Part shown: piece by piece, positions 38,309-47,879 of the stretch
How positions within the stretch are numbered: the first letter of the stretch is position 1
Layout of the letters: every line of letters begins with the position of its first letter
DNA from: Pseudoalteromonas sp. T1lg75
GTDB taxonomy: Bacteria; Pseudomonadota; Gammaproteobacteria; Enterobacterales; Alteromonadaceae
DNA length: 64,000 nucleotides
Assembly: GCF_002964705.1 (NCBI RefSeq)
Contig: NZ_PQCD01000053.1
Location: 374,322 to 438,321 of the forward strand
Reading direction: 5' to 3'
Notes under the pieces: model-generated
Told to the model about the DNA's origin: nothing
Databases searched by the model: none
What the model saw: only the letters and a program-made list of their open reading frames with translations
Made by a program: the position numbers and the translations under genes

Positions 38309-38356
38309 TTGACACCGGTGTCAGGGTTGTGAGTTAATGCTCTGACACCGGTGTCA
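38309..38356 (+). promoter_or_regulatory. Predicted edd promoter with two LacI-type operators
   Basis: -35 TTGACA (38309-38314) overlaps the first perfect TGACACCGGTGTCA (38310-38323). A possible -10 GTTAAT lies at 38333-38338, 18 bp on. The second identical palindrome (38343-38356) sits at the expected start point. Two sites 33 bp apart, on nearly the same helix face, suit cooperative repression. Confidence 0.75.
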
Positions 38357-38410
38357 GCTTGGTTGTGAGAGACAAGTTGGCAGCGTACCTTTGAACGGGT
38401 AATCAAAGCT

Positions 38411-38457
38411 GCTCAGTACCTCAGTGCGGGGAGTCTGTACTGAAGTGCTGAGCCTTT
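38411..38457 (+). terminator. Terminator-like hairpin in the edd leader
   Basis: GCTCAG with TACCTCAGT pairs with ACTGAAGTG and CTGAGC, a long imperfect stem, then CTTTT. It lies about 65-110 bases after the predicted start of the edd transcript and 90 bases before the edd ATG. The position matches the hairpin in the glk leader. Confidence 0.5.
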
Positions 38458-38458
38458 T

Positions 38459-38514
38459 ATACCAATTCTGTTAAGTATGTGAGCAGATATTTGGCTATTT
38501 AAGAGAATTGGTAT
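38459..38514. repeat. Inverted-repeat element bounded by ATACCAATTCT/AGAATTGGTAT
   Basis: Perfect 11-bp terminal inverted repeats around 34 bp, between the leader hairpin and edd. It is related in its ATACCAA ends to the element before glk (35971-36047). Confidence 0.7.
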
Positions 38515-38548
38515 TCATCCCCTATAACTGGTAAGAAAGAGCAGAACT

Positions 38549-40411
<1,863 letters not shown>

Positions 40412-40436
40412 CCGTCACTGGGAATGAGGATTTAAC

Positions 40437-41060
40437 ATGACAATAGAAAAGATTTTAACATCGGCCCCCGTGGTTCCTGTGGTGGTGATAGAGCGCCTTG
40501 AAGACGCCGCACCGCTGGCACAAGCCCTCTACAATGGTGGCTTGCGCGCCTTAGAAATTACCCTGCGCACACCGGTGGCGGCAGAGGCGGTCAAAATCAT
40601 GAAGGAAACAGTCCCTGAGGCTTACGTGGGCACAGGGACGGTGATCGATAAGGCCACCTTTGAAGCCTCAATCGACGCTGGCGCCGATTTTATGGTGAGC
40701 CCGGGCGTTAACGATGAATTATTGGCTTTGGCCAGCCAAAGCGATACCCCTTTCTTGCCCGGAGCGGCCACGCCAAGCGAAGTAATGAGGCTCGCCGAAC
40801 GTGGCTTCTCTTTTTTAAAGTTTTTCCCAGCGGCCGCAGCCGGTGGTCCGGCCATGCTTAAGTCCATCGGTGGCCCTTTACCCGGTGTTAAATTTTGCCC
40901 CACCGGCGGTATCAGCCTGGCCAGTGCGCCCGAGTACCTAGTATTAGACAACGTGGTCTGTGTCGGTGGAACCTGGATGCTGGATAAAACATTAATCGCA
41001 AATAAGGACTGGCAAGCCATCGAAGAACTTGCACGCCAAGCCAGCCAACTAAATAATTAA
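40437..41060 (+). CDS. eda: KDPG aldolase
   Basis: 2-keto-3-deoxy-6-phosphogluconate aldolase of 207 residues, splitting KDPG into pyruvate and glyceraldehyde-3-phosphate. The catalytic glutamate (E40 in LEITLRTP) and the Schiff-base lysine (K128 in FLKFFPA) are present, along with GTGTVID and PTGGIS. It begins 25 bp after edd, and its stop lies 14 bp before gap, so the three genes form one operon. Confidence 0.96.
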   Translation: MTIEKILTSAPVVPVVVIERLEDAAPLAQALYNGGLRALEITLRTPVAAEAVKIMKETVPEAYVGTGTVIDKATFEASIDAGADFMVSPGVNDELLALASQSDTPFLPGAATPSEVMRLAERGFSFLKFFPAAAAGGPAMLKSIGGPLPGVKFCPTGGISLASAPEYLVLDNVVCVGGTWMLDKTLIANKDWQAIEELARQASQLNN

Positions 41061-41074
41061 TGGGGAGAGTGAAG

Positions 41075-42079
41075 ATGATTAAAGTAGCTATCAATGGTTA
41101 TGGTCGTATCGGTCGTAACACCCTACGTGCGCTCTATGAATCGGGTCGCAATGAATCCATCGCCATCGTCGCCATCAATGATTTGGCGCCGGCTCATGTT
41201 AATGCACACCTGACCCAATTTGATTCGGTACACGGGCAGTTTTCGCAAAAGGTGAGCCTGCAAGATGATGTGATGCTGATTGGCAATGATGAAATCAAGC
41301 TGGTGCAGGAGCGCGATCCGGCAAACTTGCCGTGGGCGCAACTAGGCGTCGACATTGTGTTGGAATGTACCGGCCTGTTTACCAGTCGCGAAGCGGCGGC
41401 CAAGCATATCGAAGCGGGTGCCAAGAAGGTGATAGTCTCCGCTCCGGGCACCGACATGGATGCCACCGTGGTGCACGGTGTGAACGACCAAGTGTTGAAC
41501 GCCCAATGTGCCATTATTTCCAATGCGTCCTGCACCACTAACTGTTTGGCTCCAGTTGCCAAGGCCTTAAACGATGCCATCGGTATAGAGCAGGGCAGTA
41601 TGACCACCATTCATGCCTATACCAATGATCAAAATCTGTCAGACGTTTATCACCCGGATCTATATCGGGCGCGCAGTGCCACGCAGTCGATGATCCCGAC
41701 CAAAACCGGCGCCGCTAAGGCGGTGGGCTTGGTGTTGCCGGAATTGGCCGGTAAGCTCGACGGCATGGCGGTGCGGGTGCCCACCATTAATGTCTCCTTG
41801 GTTGATTTGACTTTTATTGCCAAGCGCGAAACCAGTATCGACGAGGTCAATGCCGCGGTGAAGGCCGCCTCTGAAGGCGCCATGGCCGAGGTGTTGGCGT
41901 ATAACGAGCTGCCGCTGGTGTCTATCGACTTCAACCACAACCCGGCCTCATCGGTATTCGATGCCACTCAAACCCGAGTGGATGGCAAATTGGTTAAGGT
42001 CATGGCCTGGTACGATAACGAGTGGGGTTTTTCTAACCGCATGTTGGATCAGGTGCAAAACCTCGCCAAGTTTTTATAA
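41075..42079 (+). CDS. gap: Glyceraldehyde-3-phosphate dehydrogenase (Entner-Doudoroff operon)
   Basis: Type I GAPDH of 334 residues. The NAD-binding motif NGYGRIGR is at the N-terminus, the catalytic cysteine in SNASCTTNC, then HAYTNDQ and [12 protein letters not shown]. Linked to edd-eda, it would oxidise the triose phosphate made by Eda. I chose the ATG at 41075 because GGGGAGAG lies just before it; an ATG at 41060 overlapping the eda stop would add five residues and is an alternative. Confidence 0.93.
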   Translation: MIKVAINGYGRIGRNTLRALYESGRNESIAIVAINDLAPAHVNAHLTQFDSVHGQFSQKVSLQDDVMLIGNDEIKLVQERDPANLPWAQLGVDIVLECTGLFTSREAAAKHIEAGAKKVIVSAPGTDMDATVVHGVNDQVLNAQCAIISNASCTTNCLAPVAKALNDAIGIEQGSMTTIHAYTNDQNLSDVYHPDLYRARSATQSMIPTKTGAAKAVGLVLPELAGKLDGMAVRVPTINVSLVDLTFIAKRETSIDEVNAAVKAASEGAMAEVLAYNELPLVSIDFNHNPASSVFDATQTRVDGKLVKVMAWYDNEWGFSNRMLDQVQNLAKFL

Positions 42080-42097
42080 TTCCATTGTTGTTATGTC

Positions 42098-42124
42098 AAA
42101 GCCGCCTCGAGCGGCTTTTTTTTT
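42098..42124 (+). terminator. Terminator after edd-eda-gap
   Basis: AAAGCCGC pairs with GCGGCTTT, followed by a long T run. Confidence 0.9.
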
Positions 42125-42147
42125 ATGCCCGGGTTTTGAATAGCTTA

Positions 42148-42216
42148 TGTATATACGTTATTGCGTATATACAAAACCTGGGCTAGTATTCGCTATATAC
42201 GAATTTTCATATATAC
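42148..42216 (+). promoter_or_regulatory. Predicted ars promoter with ArsR-type inverted repeats
   Basis: -35 TTGCGT (42161-42166) and -10 TAGTAT (42184-42189) are spaced 17 bp apart. One inverted repeat, TGTATATACG/CGTATATACA (42148-42157 and 42164-42173), overlaps the -35. A second, weaker TATATA...TATATA repeat (about 42194-42215) covers the start region. Such AT-rich dyads are typical of ArsR/SmtB operators, implying autorepression relieved by arsenite. Confidence 0.65.
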
Positions 42217-42219
42217 ACG

Positions 42220-42564
42220 ATGGCCGTTAACTTTTTTAAAGCCCTAAGCGACGATACCCGCCTACTTATCTGCTTGTTGATCCTCCACGAGCAGGAGCTG
42301 TGTGTGTGCGAACTGGTCAGTGCCTTAGCCCTGAGCCAGCCCAAAATATCCCGTCATTTGGCGCTGTTAAAAGAGGCGCAGATGTTGCGTACACGCAAAC
42401 ATAAACAGTGGGTGTATTACCGTATCAATGAGCATATGCCTGCGTGGCAACGTCAGGTATTAGACACTACATTAAGCGAGAATCCACACCTGTTGGCGGC
42501 GGCCTTAACCGGTTTAGACAATATGGGAGCCAGGCCTGAACGCCAGGCTTCATGCTGCAATTAG
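42220..42564 (+). CDS. arsR: ArsR-family metalloregulator
   Basis: Winged-helix repressor of 114 residues with the ArsR recognition helix ([15 protein letters not shown]). Thiols suited to arsenite binding are Cys28 and Cys30 in ELCVCEL and the C-terminal CysCys pair in ASCCN. The third cysteine of the E. coli-type C-x-C-x2-C site is replaced, so the binding site may be of a different type, perhaps using the C-terminal pair. It heads an operon with a second GAPDH and ArsJ. No clear Shine-Dalgarno precedes the ATG. Confidence 0.9.
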   Translation: MAVNFFKALSDDTRLLICLLILHEQELCVCELVSALALSQPKISRHLALLKEAQMLRTRKHKQWVYYRINEHMPAWQRQVLDTTLSENPHLLAAALTGLDNMGARPERQASCCN

Positions 42565-42590
42565 GGTTAATACACCCAAAGGAGACAGAG

Positions 42591-43595
42591 ATGACAATCA
42601 AAGTAGGGATCAACGGTTTTGGTCGCATGGGGCGGCTGATTATGCGCGCCGCCTTCGACTGGCCCGAGCTCGAGTTTGTACAGATCAACGACCCCGCCGG
42701 CGATGCGGCTACTCTGGCGCACTTATTAGAATTTGATTCCGTGCACGGGCGTTGGCATCACGCTCCAAGCGCCAGCGATGGGCAGATGCAGGTTAATGGC
42801 CAAAGTCTAAGCTGCTCAAAATATAAAACCATCGCCGAGGTCGACTGGTCAGGGTGCGATATTGTGATTGAGGCCTCGGGTAAAATGAAAACCCGAGCTC
42901 TGTTACAGCAATACTTGGATCAAGGAGTTAAAAAAGTAGTAGTAACGGCGCCGGTTAAAGAAGAGGGCGTGCTCAATATCGTGATGGGGGTGAACGATCA
43001 CCTCTATAAGGGCGATGAGCATGATATTGTGACCGCCGCTTCTTGCACCACAAACTGTTTAGCGCCTGTGGTTAAGGTGCTACAAGAAAAAATAGGCATT
43101 AAACACGGCTCAATGACCACGGTGCACGATATCACCAATACGCAAACCATTTTGGATGCACCGCACAAGGATCTGCGCCGCGCCCGCGCCTGCGGCATGA
43201 GCCTGATCCCCACCACGACCGGGTCGGCGACCGCCATTACCCATATTTTCCCCGAGCTTAAGGGCAAGCTTAACGGTCACGCCATTCGTGTGCCACTGGC
43301 CAATGCCTCAATCACGGATTGTGTGTTCGAGCTTAATCGCGAAACCACGGAGCAGGAGCTAAATGCCTGGTTTAAGGCTGCCGCAGAAGGCGAGCTAAAA
43401 GGCATTTTGGGCTACGAGGAAAAGCCATTGGTGTCCATCGACTACCGCACCGATCCACGCTCGAGCATCGTTGATGCGCTCTCAACCATGGTGGTGAACG
43501 GCACCCAGGCGAAAATGTACCTGTGGTACGACAATGAGTGGGGTTATGCCAACCGCAGCGCCGAGTTGGTGCACAAGGTGGCGGCCAGTCTGTAA
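42591..43595 (+). CDS. Arsenate-detoxification GAPDH (ArsJ-associated)
   Basis: Type I GAPDH of 334 residues with NGFGRMGR, the catalytic cysteine in [15 protein letters not shown] and [11 protein letters not shown]. In known ars operons a GAPDH of this kind uses arsenate in place of phosphate to make unstable 1-arseno-3-phosphoglycerate, which ArsJ exports. The order arsR-GAPDH-arsJ supports that role. The ATG at 42591 follows AAGGAGACAGAG; a frame opening at 42552 overlaps arsR. It is clearly distinct from the metabolic gap gene 500 bp upstream. Confidence 0.9.
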   Translation: MTIKVGINGFGRMGRLIMRAAFDWPELEFVQINDPAGDAATLAHLLEFDSVHGRWHHAPSASDGQMQVNGQSLSCSKYKTIAEVDWSGCDIVIEASGKMKTRALLQQYLDQGVKKVVVTAPVKEEGVLNIVMGVNDHLYKGDEHDIVTAASCTTNCLAPVVKVLQEKIGIKHGSMTTVHDITNTQTILDAPHKDLRRARACGMSLIPTTTGSATAITHIFPELKGKLNGHAIRVPLANASITDCVFELNRETTEQELNAWFKAAAEGELKGILGYEEKPLVSIDYRTDPRSSIVDALSTMVVNGTQAKMYLWYDNEWGYANRSAELVHKVAASL

Positions 43596-43605
43596 TTAGG
43601 GCCCT

Positions 43606-44811
43606 ATGATGATGAAATCAACGCCCTTGCAGCAGTACGGGGTGATCACCGCCAACTACTGGGCCTTTACCCTAAGTGACGGCGCCCTGCGAATGCTGGT
43701 GGTGCTGTACTTCTATCAGCTTGGTTATACGCCCTTGGCGATAGCCATGCTGTTTTTGTTTTATGAGTTCTTTGGCGTCGTCACCAATTTGGTCGGCGGC
43801 TGGCTGGGTGCCCGCATCGGGCTTAACCGTACCATGCAGCTGGGAATGGCACTGCAAATTGGAGCCCTGGCCATGCTTTTGGTGGATAAGAGCATGTTGA
43901 CCGTGCCCTGGGTGATGGCGGCGCAGGCGCTCAGCGGTATCGCCAAGGATCTCAATAAAATGAGTGCTAAAAGTGCCATCAAGCTGGTGGTTAAGGAGCA
44001 ACAGGAGGGGCGTTTATATCAATGGGTGGCGCTGCTTACCGGCTCGAAAAATGCGCTTAAGGGTTTAGGCTACTTTCTTGGCGGCCTGTTGTTATCCCTG
44101 TTGTCGTTTCAAGGTGCGGTATGGTCGTTAATTGCCTTGGTAACACTCGGCTTTATAATGAGCTCCTTGCTGCTTGGTGAAGACCTGGGGCGTAGCAAGT
44201 TTAAGCCCAAATTTAGGGATGTGTTTTCTAAAAGCGCGGCCTTAAATCGCTTGTCTGTAGCCCGTTTACTCCTGTTTGCCTCACGGGATGTGTGGTTTGT
44301 GGTGGCCTTGCCGGTGTTTTTTATCAGCCAGTTAGGTTGGCAGCATCAGCAGGTGGGCGGCTTTATGGCGCTGTGGATCATTGCCTATGGCGTGGTTCAA
44401 AGCATGGCGCCCAAGTTTACCCGCAGCGCCGCACACTCGGTGTTTGTGCAGGCGAAACGATACAGTGGTTTGCTGGCTGCGGTCACCGCCTTATTGCTGT
44501 TGGCACTGACCCTGCTGGCAGACAGCATCAGTGCACAAACCTGGGTTTTGGTCGTGGGCTTGCTGCTGTTTGGCGCCGTATTCGCTATTAACTCGTCGCT
44601 GCACAGTTATCTGGTGGTTAAGCTGGCCGACCGTGACGCCGTGTCTTTGGATGTGGGCTTCTATTATATGGCTAACGCCAGTGGTCGTTTGCTTGGCACC
44701 TTGCTGTCGGGTTGGCTCTATCAGGTGAGTGGCTTGCTGGCCTGCCTAGTCTGTGCCCTGGTATTTCAGTTGGCAACCTGGTGGGTGTCGCGGCATTTGT
44801 CTGAAGGATAA
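43606..44811 (+). CDS. arsJ: Organoarsenical efflux MFS transporter ArsJ
   Basis: Inner-membrane MFS protein of 401 residues with about twelve hydrophobic segments. The N-terminal segment (YWAFTLSDGALRMLVVLYF) and GIAKDLNKMSAKSAIK are characteristic of ArsJ. Characterised ArsJ proteins export 1-arseno-3-phosphoglycerate made by the partner GAPDH. It starts 10 bp after that gene. Three ATG codons in a row make the exact start uncertain by two residues. Confidence 0.9.
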   Translation: MMMKSTPLQQYGVITANYWAFTLSDGALRMLVVLYFYQLGYTPLAIAMLFLFYEFFGVVTNLVGGWLGARIGLNRTMQLGMALQIGALAMLLVDKSMLTVPWVMAAQALSGIAKDLNKMSAKSAIKLVVKEQQEGRLYQWVALLTGSKNALKGLGYFLGGLLLSLLSFQGAVWSLIALVTLGFIMSSLLLGEDLGRSKFKPKFRDVFSKSAALNRLSVARLLLFASRDVWFVVALPVFFISQLGWQHQQVGGFMALWIIAYGVVQSMAPKFTRSAAHSVFVQAKRYSGLLAAVTALLLLALTLLADSISAQTWVLVVGLLLFGAVFAINSSLHSYLVVKLADRDAVSLDVGFYYMANASGRLLGTLLSGWLYQVSGLLACLVCALVFQLATWWVSRHLSEG

Positions 44812-44904
44812 TGTGACGACTATATAAGTTGTTACATTTGCGGCTAAACTTTTCTTATATGGGGCGCTCTAACCAGGAATATAAAATCCTAATTGGAGCG
44901 CACC

Positions 44905-45612
44905 ATGGCGAAAAAAGAAGCGACCAAAACATCATCCCTAACCCTTTCTAACGTATCTCTTATTTCGCACAAGGCCCTTAAAAATAACTGGGGCTTGATC
45001 CTTTTTCTTGCGTGTTTATTTACCATGCGCAGCTCCTTTGCTGATTGGTATAGGGTGCCGAGCGGCTCCATGTTGCCGACCATAGAAATAGGGGATCAGA
45101 TAACGGTCAATAAGATGGCTTATGACTTACGTATTCCCTTTACCGAATACTCGCTGATGCGCACCGGTGAGCCAAAGCGCTGCGATATTGTGGTGTTTCA
45201 GTCCGCCGCCGCCGATGAGTTGTTGATCAAGCGGGTTATCGGTTTACCCGGAGACACCATCACCATGGAAAATGAAATACTGACGATCAATGGTGAGCCG
45301 CTGAGCTACAGCGTCACCTCTGATAATACCAACGCGCTGTTGGCTATAGAACAACTCGGTGAAGTGAAGCATGCTATTCGTATTGATAAAACACGCTCAG
45401 GCGCTAGCGGCAACTTTGCTTCTGTGCTTATTCCCGCGGACTATTACCTGATGATGGGGGATAATCGTCGCAATAGCGCCGACTCGCGCTTTTATGGTTT
45501 AGTGCCCCGAAGCGAGCTCAAGGGCAAGGCGCACCATGTGGCTTATTCGCTGGACTATGACGAGCATTATTTACCCAGGTCTGAGCGTTTCGGCAAAAGC
45601 CTTTATCGATAA
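44905..45612 (+). CDS. lepB: Signal peptidase I
   Basis: S26 leader peptidase of 235 residues. One N-terminal membrane segment (about 29-43) precedes the catalytic serine Ser55 in VPSGSMLPT, and the lysine base is Lys109 in LIKRVIGLPGD. GDNRRNSADSRFYG is the conserved C-terminal box. It is shorter than E. coli LepB (324 residues, two membrane segments) and is not next to lepA or rnc, so it may be a second copy. The ATG at 44905 has GGAG six bases upstream. Confidence 0.88.
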   Translation: MAKKEATKTSSLTLSNVSLISHKALKNNWGLILFLACLFTMRSSFADWYRVPSGSMLPTIEIGDQITVNKMAYDLRIPFTEYSLMRTGEPKRCDIVVFQSAAADELLIKRVIGLPGDTITMENEILTINGEPLSYSVTSDNTNALLAIEQLGEVKHAIRIDKTRSGASGNFASVLIPADYYLMMGDNRRNSADSRFYGLVPRSELKGKAHHVAYSLDYDEHYLPRSERFGKSLYR

Positions 45613-45677
45613 AAAAGACTACACTGGATACACGGGTTTTAAAGGCAGCAGGCCTATGCCAATGTCGGTGGGTTCCT

Positions 45678-46103
45678 ATGGATACACAAGCCAAGCTAAG
45701 AAGCTATTACTTTACCGCGGTGCTCAGCCTCGTTTTTGCCGTTATTGGCTTTACGTATAATGCCTGGCGGTTAGAGGTTTCAGAGGATAATAACATAGTT
45801 CGCACCGCTTCCTTCGAGGTGCTCAAGGAATTGTGGGAGCTAGAGCGCATCATTTATGCAGCCCATTATGACGAGGATGAAGTCGAAGGTAACCCAAGAA
45901 AGGGCTGGATTCAGGTCGGACTTATCACCGATTTAAGTGTTTTGATCAGCGGTGATATTGAACGCCAAACTCAGCAATTAAAACGCCTTTGGGCCGCACA
46001 TTGGCAGGACCTGGGTCGTGATGATAAAAAGGCCGATGAGCTGATCGAAACCTTACATGGTGTGCGGCAAGACATAAAGCAGGTGCTTATCGAGCTCGAC
46101 TAA
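45678..46103 (+). CDS. Hypothetical membrane-anchored protein
   Basis: A 141-residue protein with one N-terminal membrane segment (about residues 10-28, YYFTAVLSLVFAVIGFTY). It is followed by a charged, mostly helical domain (ELWELERIIYAAHYDEDE, ADELIETLHGVRQDIKQ). I recognise no family. It lies between lepB and a convergent patatin gene, with a 13-bp gap to the latter. Confidence 0.7.
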   Translation: MDTQAKLRSYYFTAVLSLVFAVIGFTYNAWRLEVSEDNNIVRTASFEVLKELWELERIIYAAHYDEDEVEGNPRKGWIQVGLITDLSVLISGDIERQTQQLKRLWAAHWQDLGRDDKKADELIETLHGVRQDIKQVLIELD

Positions 46104-46116
46104 TATCGTTTGCCAT

Positions 46117-46986
46117 TTAGCCCGCGTCTGCCGGGGCAACACTCCACTTTTTAACCGCCTGCATGCCCAATTCAAAACCAAGGCGGTAATCATCTTGCAG
46201 GTTTTTAGCATCCGAGCCCAGAGTCATGGAATGCAATGGCCGGGTGGGGGCTATTTGCACTATGTTGACGCCCTCTGGCGGTGCCTTCATAAAGTCTACC
46301 GCATCGGCATAACGATGCTGATAGTGATGATACATGGCAAACATGCGCGGCGATTGATTGATGCGGCTCATAATGGGTTTTAAGCGCTCGAGTATGGGCA
46401 TTTTTCCATCGTCATGGGCTTCCACCGTGCGGATCACCCAGATGGTTTTTGCCCCTTGTTCGTGCGCCCAGCGCACCGGGATGGGGTCGGCCACGCCACC
46501 ATCCATCAAGCCATGCCCCTTCACTTCAACGCCGGGTCGATATAAAAACGGAATGGCACTGGAAGCCTTAAGGTGATCGAAAATATTATCGTGCCAGGTA
46601 TGCAAATAGTGGGGGGCAAAGGAGTCAAAGTGACTGGCCACGGCATAAAAGTTGCTCTGCGGTGTCAAGTTGGTCGGCGTGGTGGGAAAGCGCACCTTGC
46701 CTTCTTGCTGTATCTGATGAAAATACCAGTCTAGGTCGATCACATTGCCGCCGGTAAAAAACCGGGCGGGGCGAAAAAAATTTTGCTCTGTGGTGAGTTG
46801 AGAGATCGCCGTGTGTGCGTACTGGTGGGCTCTGGCGCAGTAGGCGGCGAGGTTTTGAGCGCCGGCTGAGACGCCGACCTTTAAATCAAAGGGGGTAAAT
46901 TTTTGTTCTAAAAATGCATCTAACACACCGGCGGTAAAAATACCTTTTTGACCACCACCTTCGGCAACCAATGCAGAATTTATCAT
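46117..46986 (-). CDS. Patatin-like phospholipase
   Basis: Patatin-family acyl hydrolase of 289 residues. The oxyanion loop is EGGGQKGIF, the nucleophile Ser40 is in GVSAGA, and the catalytic aspartate is in MDGGVADPIP. There is no signal peptide, so it is cytoplasmic, resembling the YjjU group. Two ATG codons are close together. The inner one (46984-46986) has AGAGG nine bases upstream, whereas the outer one (46995) overlaps that ribosome site, so I chose the inner one. Confidence 0.85.
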   Translation of the reverse strand: MINSALVAEGGGQKGIFTAGVLDAFLEQKFTPFDLKVGVSAGAQNLAAYCARAHQYAHTAISQLTTEQNFFRPARFFTGGNVIDLDWYFHQIQQEGKVRFPTTPTNLTPQSNFYAVASHFDSFAPHYLHTWHDNIFDHLKASSAIPFLYRPGVEVKGHGLMDGGVADPIPVRWAHEQGAKTIWVIRTVEAHDDGKMPILERLKPIMSRINQSPRMFAMYHHYQHRYADAVDFMKAPPEGVNIVQIAPTRPLHSMTLGSDAKNLQDDYRLGFELGMQAVKKWSVAPADAG

Positions 46987-47120
46987 GCGTTTCATCCTCT
47001 ACTGTTGTTATTAACGTCACTGTGAAGAGGCTTCCGATCGCCTTTATGGGGAATCGGGTGGGGCGCCGAGCAAGGCCGACGCTTGATTAAGAGAATAGCC
47101 TTGGAGTTGTCTCCGTGGAT

Positions 47121-47156
47121 ATGCGCTTACCCCTTAGTATAGCAATAAGGGCGCAT
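47121..47156 (-). terminator. Possible terminator hairpin after the TetR gene
   Basis: ATGCGC/GCGCAT and CCCTTA/TAAGGG arms nest into one imperfect stem just downstream of the TetR stop. No clear T run follows on the minus strand, so termination is uncertain. Confidence 0.4.
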
Positions 47157-47171
47157 CACGCTGATATCAAG

Positions 47172-47756
47172 TCAGTGTTTTTGAATGGCTCGCAGTAGCT
47201 GAGCCGACATCTGCTCTAAAATGTTTTGATCGGCGTTGGTAAAGGCGTAGGTGCGCATACCGTAAATACCCATGGTGATAAAGCGCGCGAGGGCTAAGGG
47301 TGCTTCGTCGCTAATGGCCTCACCTTGGCGCTGGGCGCGAGCGATTTGCTCGCCAAGGCTGTGCTCAATTTGTTGCAAGTTAGTGGCGAGTAGTTGTGCT
47401 ATTTCCGGGTCTTGCCCTTCAATTTCATTAAGCGAGCGAGTTAACAGACACACCTTGGCACAGGTGTTTTGCACACACTCCTGCACCGTATTAGCGAGTA
47501 ATTGTTTTAGGCTCGCCAACACCGCTTGGTCATCACTAAAAAGAGCTTCAAAGGCCAGCAATTTTTGCTGGTGGTAATAGCTAACCGCCTCGATAAACAA
47601 CCCCTTTTTACTGCCAAAGGCGCAGTAAATAGAGCCCGGGTGCAAACCGGTAGCCTGGGTTAACTTCTGCATACTCGCTTTGGCGTAGCCATGCTCCATA
47701 AAGGTATGCATGGCTTGTTCTAAGACATGGGAGCGGTCGAACTCGGCACTGCGCAT
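47172..47756 (-). CDS. TetR-family regulator
   Basis: Repressor of 194 residues with an N-terminal TetR helix-turn-helix (ASMQKLTQATGLHPGSIYCAFGSKKGLF) and a helical ligand domain. It contains cysteines in the middle (VQECVQNTCAKVCLL) that could sense electrophiles, as in the NemR regulator of E. coli. It is divergent from an Old Yellow Enzyme gene, with a palindrome between them. This arrangement is like nemR-nemA, although there the two genes are codirectional. Confidence 0.85.
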   Translation of the reverse strand: MRSAEFDRSHVLEQAMHTFMEHGYAKASMQKLTQATGLHPGSIYCAFGSKKGLFIEAVSYYHQQKLLAFEALFSDDQAVLASLKQLLANTVQECVQNTCAKVCLLTRSLNEIEGQDPEIAQLLATNLQQIEHSLGEQIARAQRQGEAISDEAPLALARFITMGIYGMRTYAFTNADQNILEQMSAQLLRAIQKH

Positions 47757-47817
47757 GGGCGTTGAGGTCCCTTATTTTTATGATGCATAAGATAGTATCA
47801 TTTATTTTCCGGATATA

Positions 47818-47835
47818 CTTGAATGTTCATTCAAG
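47818..47835. promoter_or_regulatory. Putative TetR operator
   Basis: CTTGAATG TT CATTCAAG: perfect 8-bp arms separated by 2 bp, midway between the divergent TetR and Old Yellow Enzyme genes. This is the size and spacing expected for a TetR-family site. Confidence 0.65.
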
Positions 47836-47879
47836 AGTCCTTATCTTGATTGGATATTCAAATAACTATTGAGTCATTT

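Noticed and set aside
41060..41074. Upstream ATG for gap overlapping the eda stop
   Set aside because: Possible by TAATG coupling, but GGGGAGAG sits between this ATG and the one at 41075, and family N-termini begin with the IKVAINGYG part.
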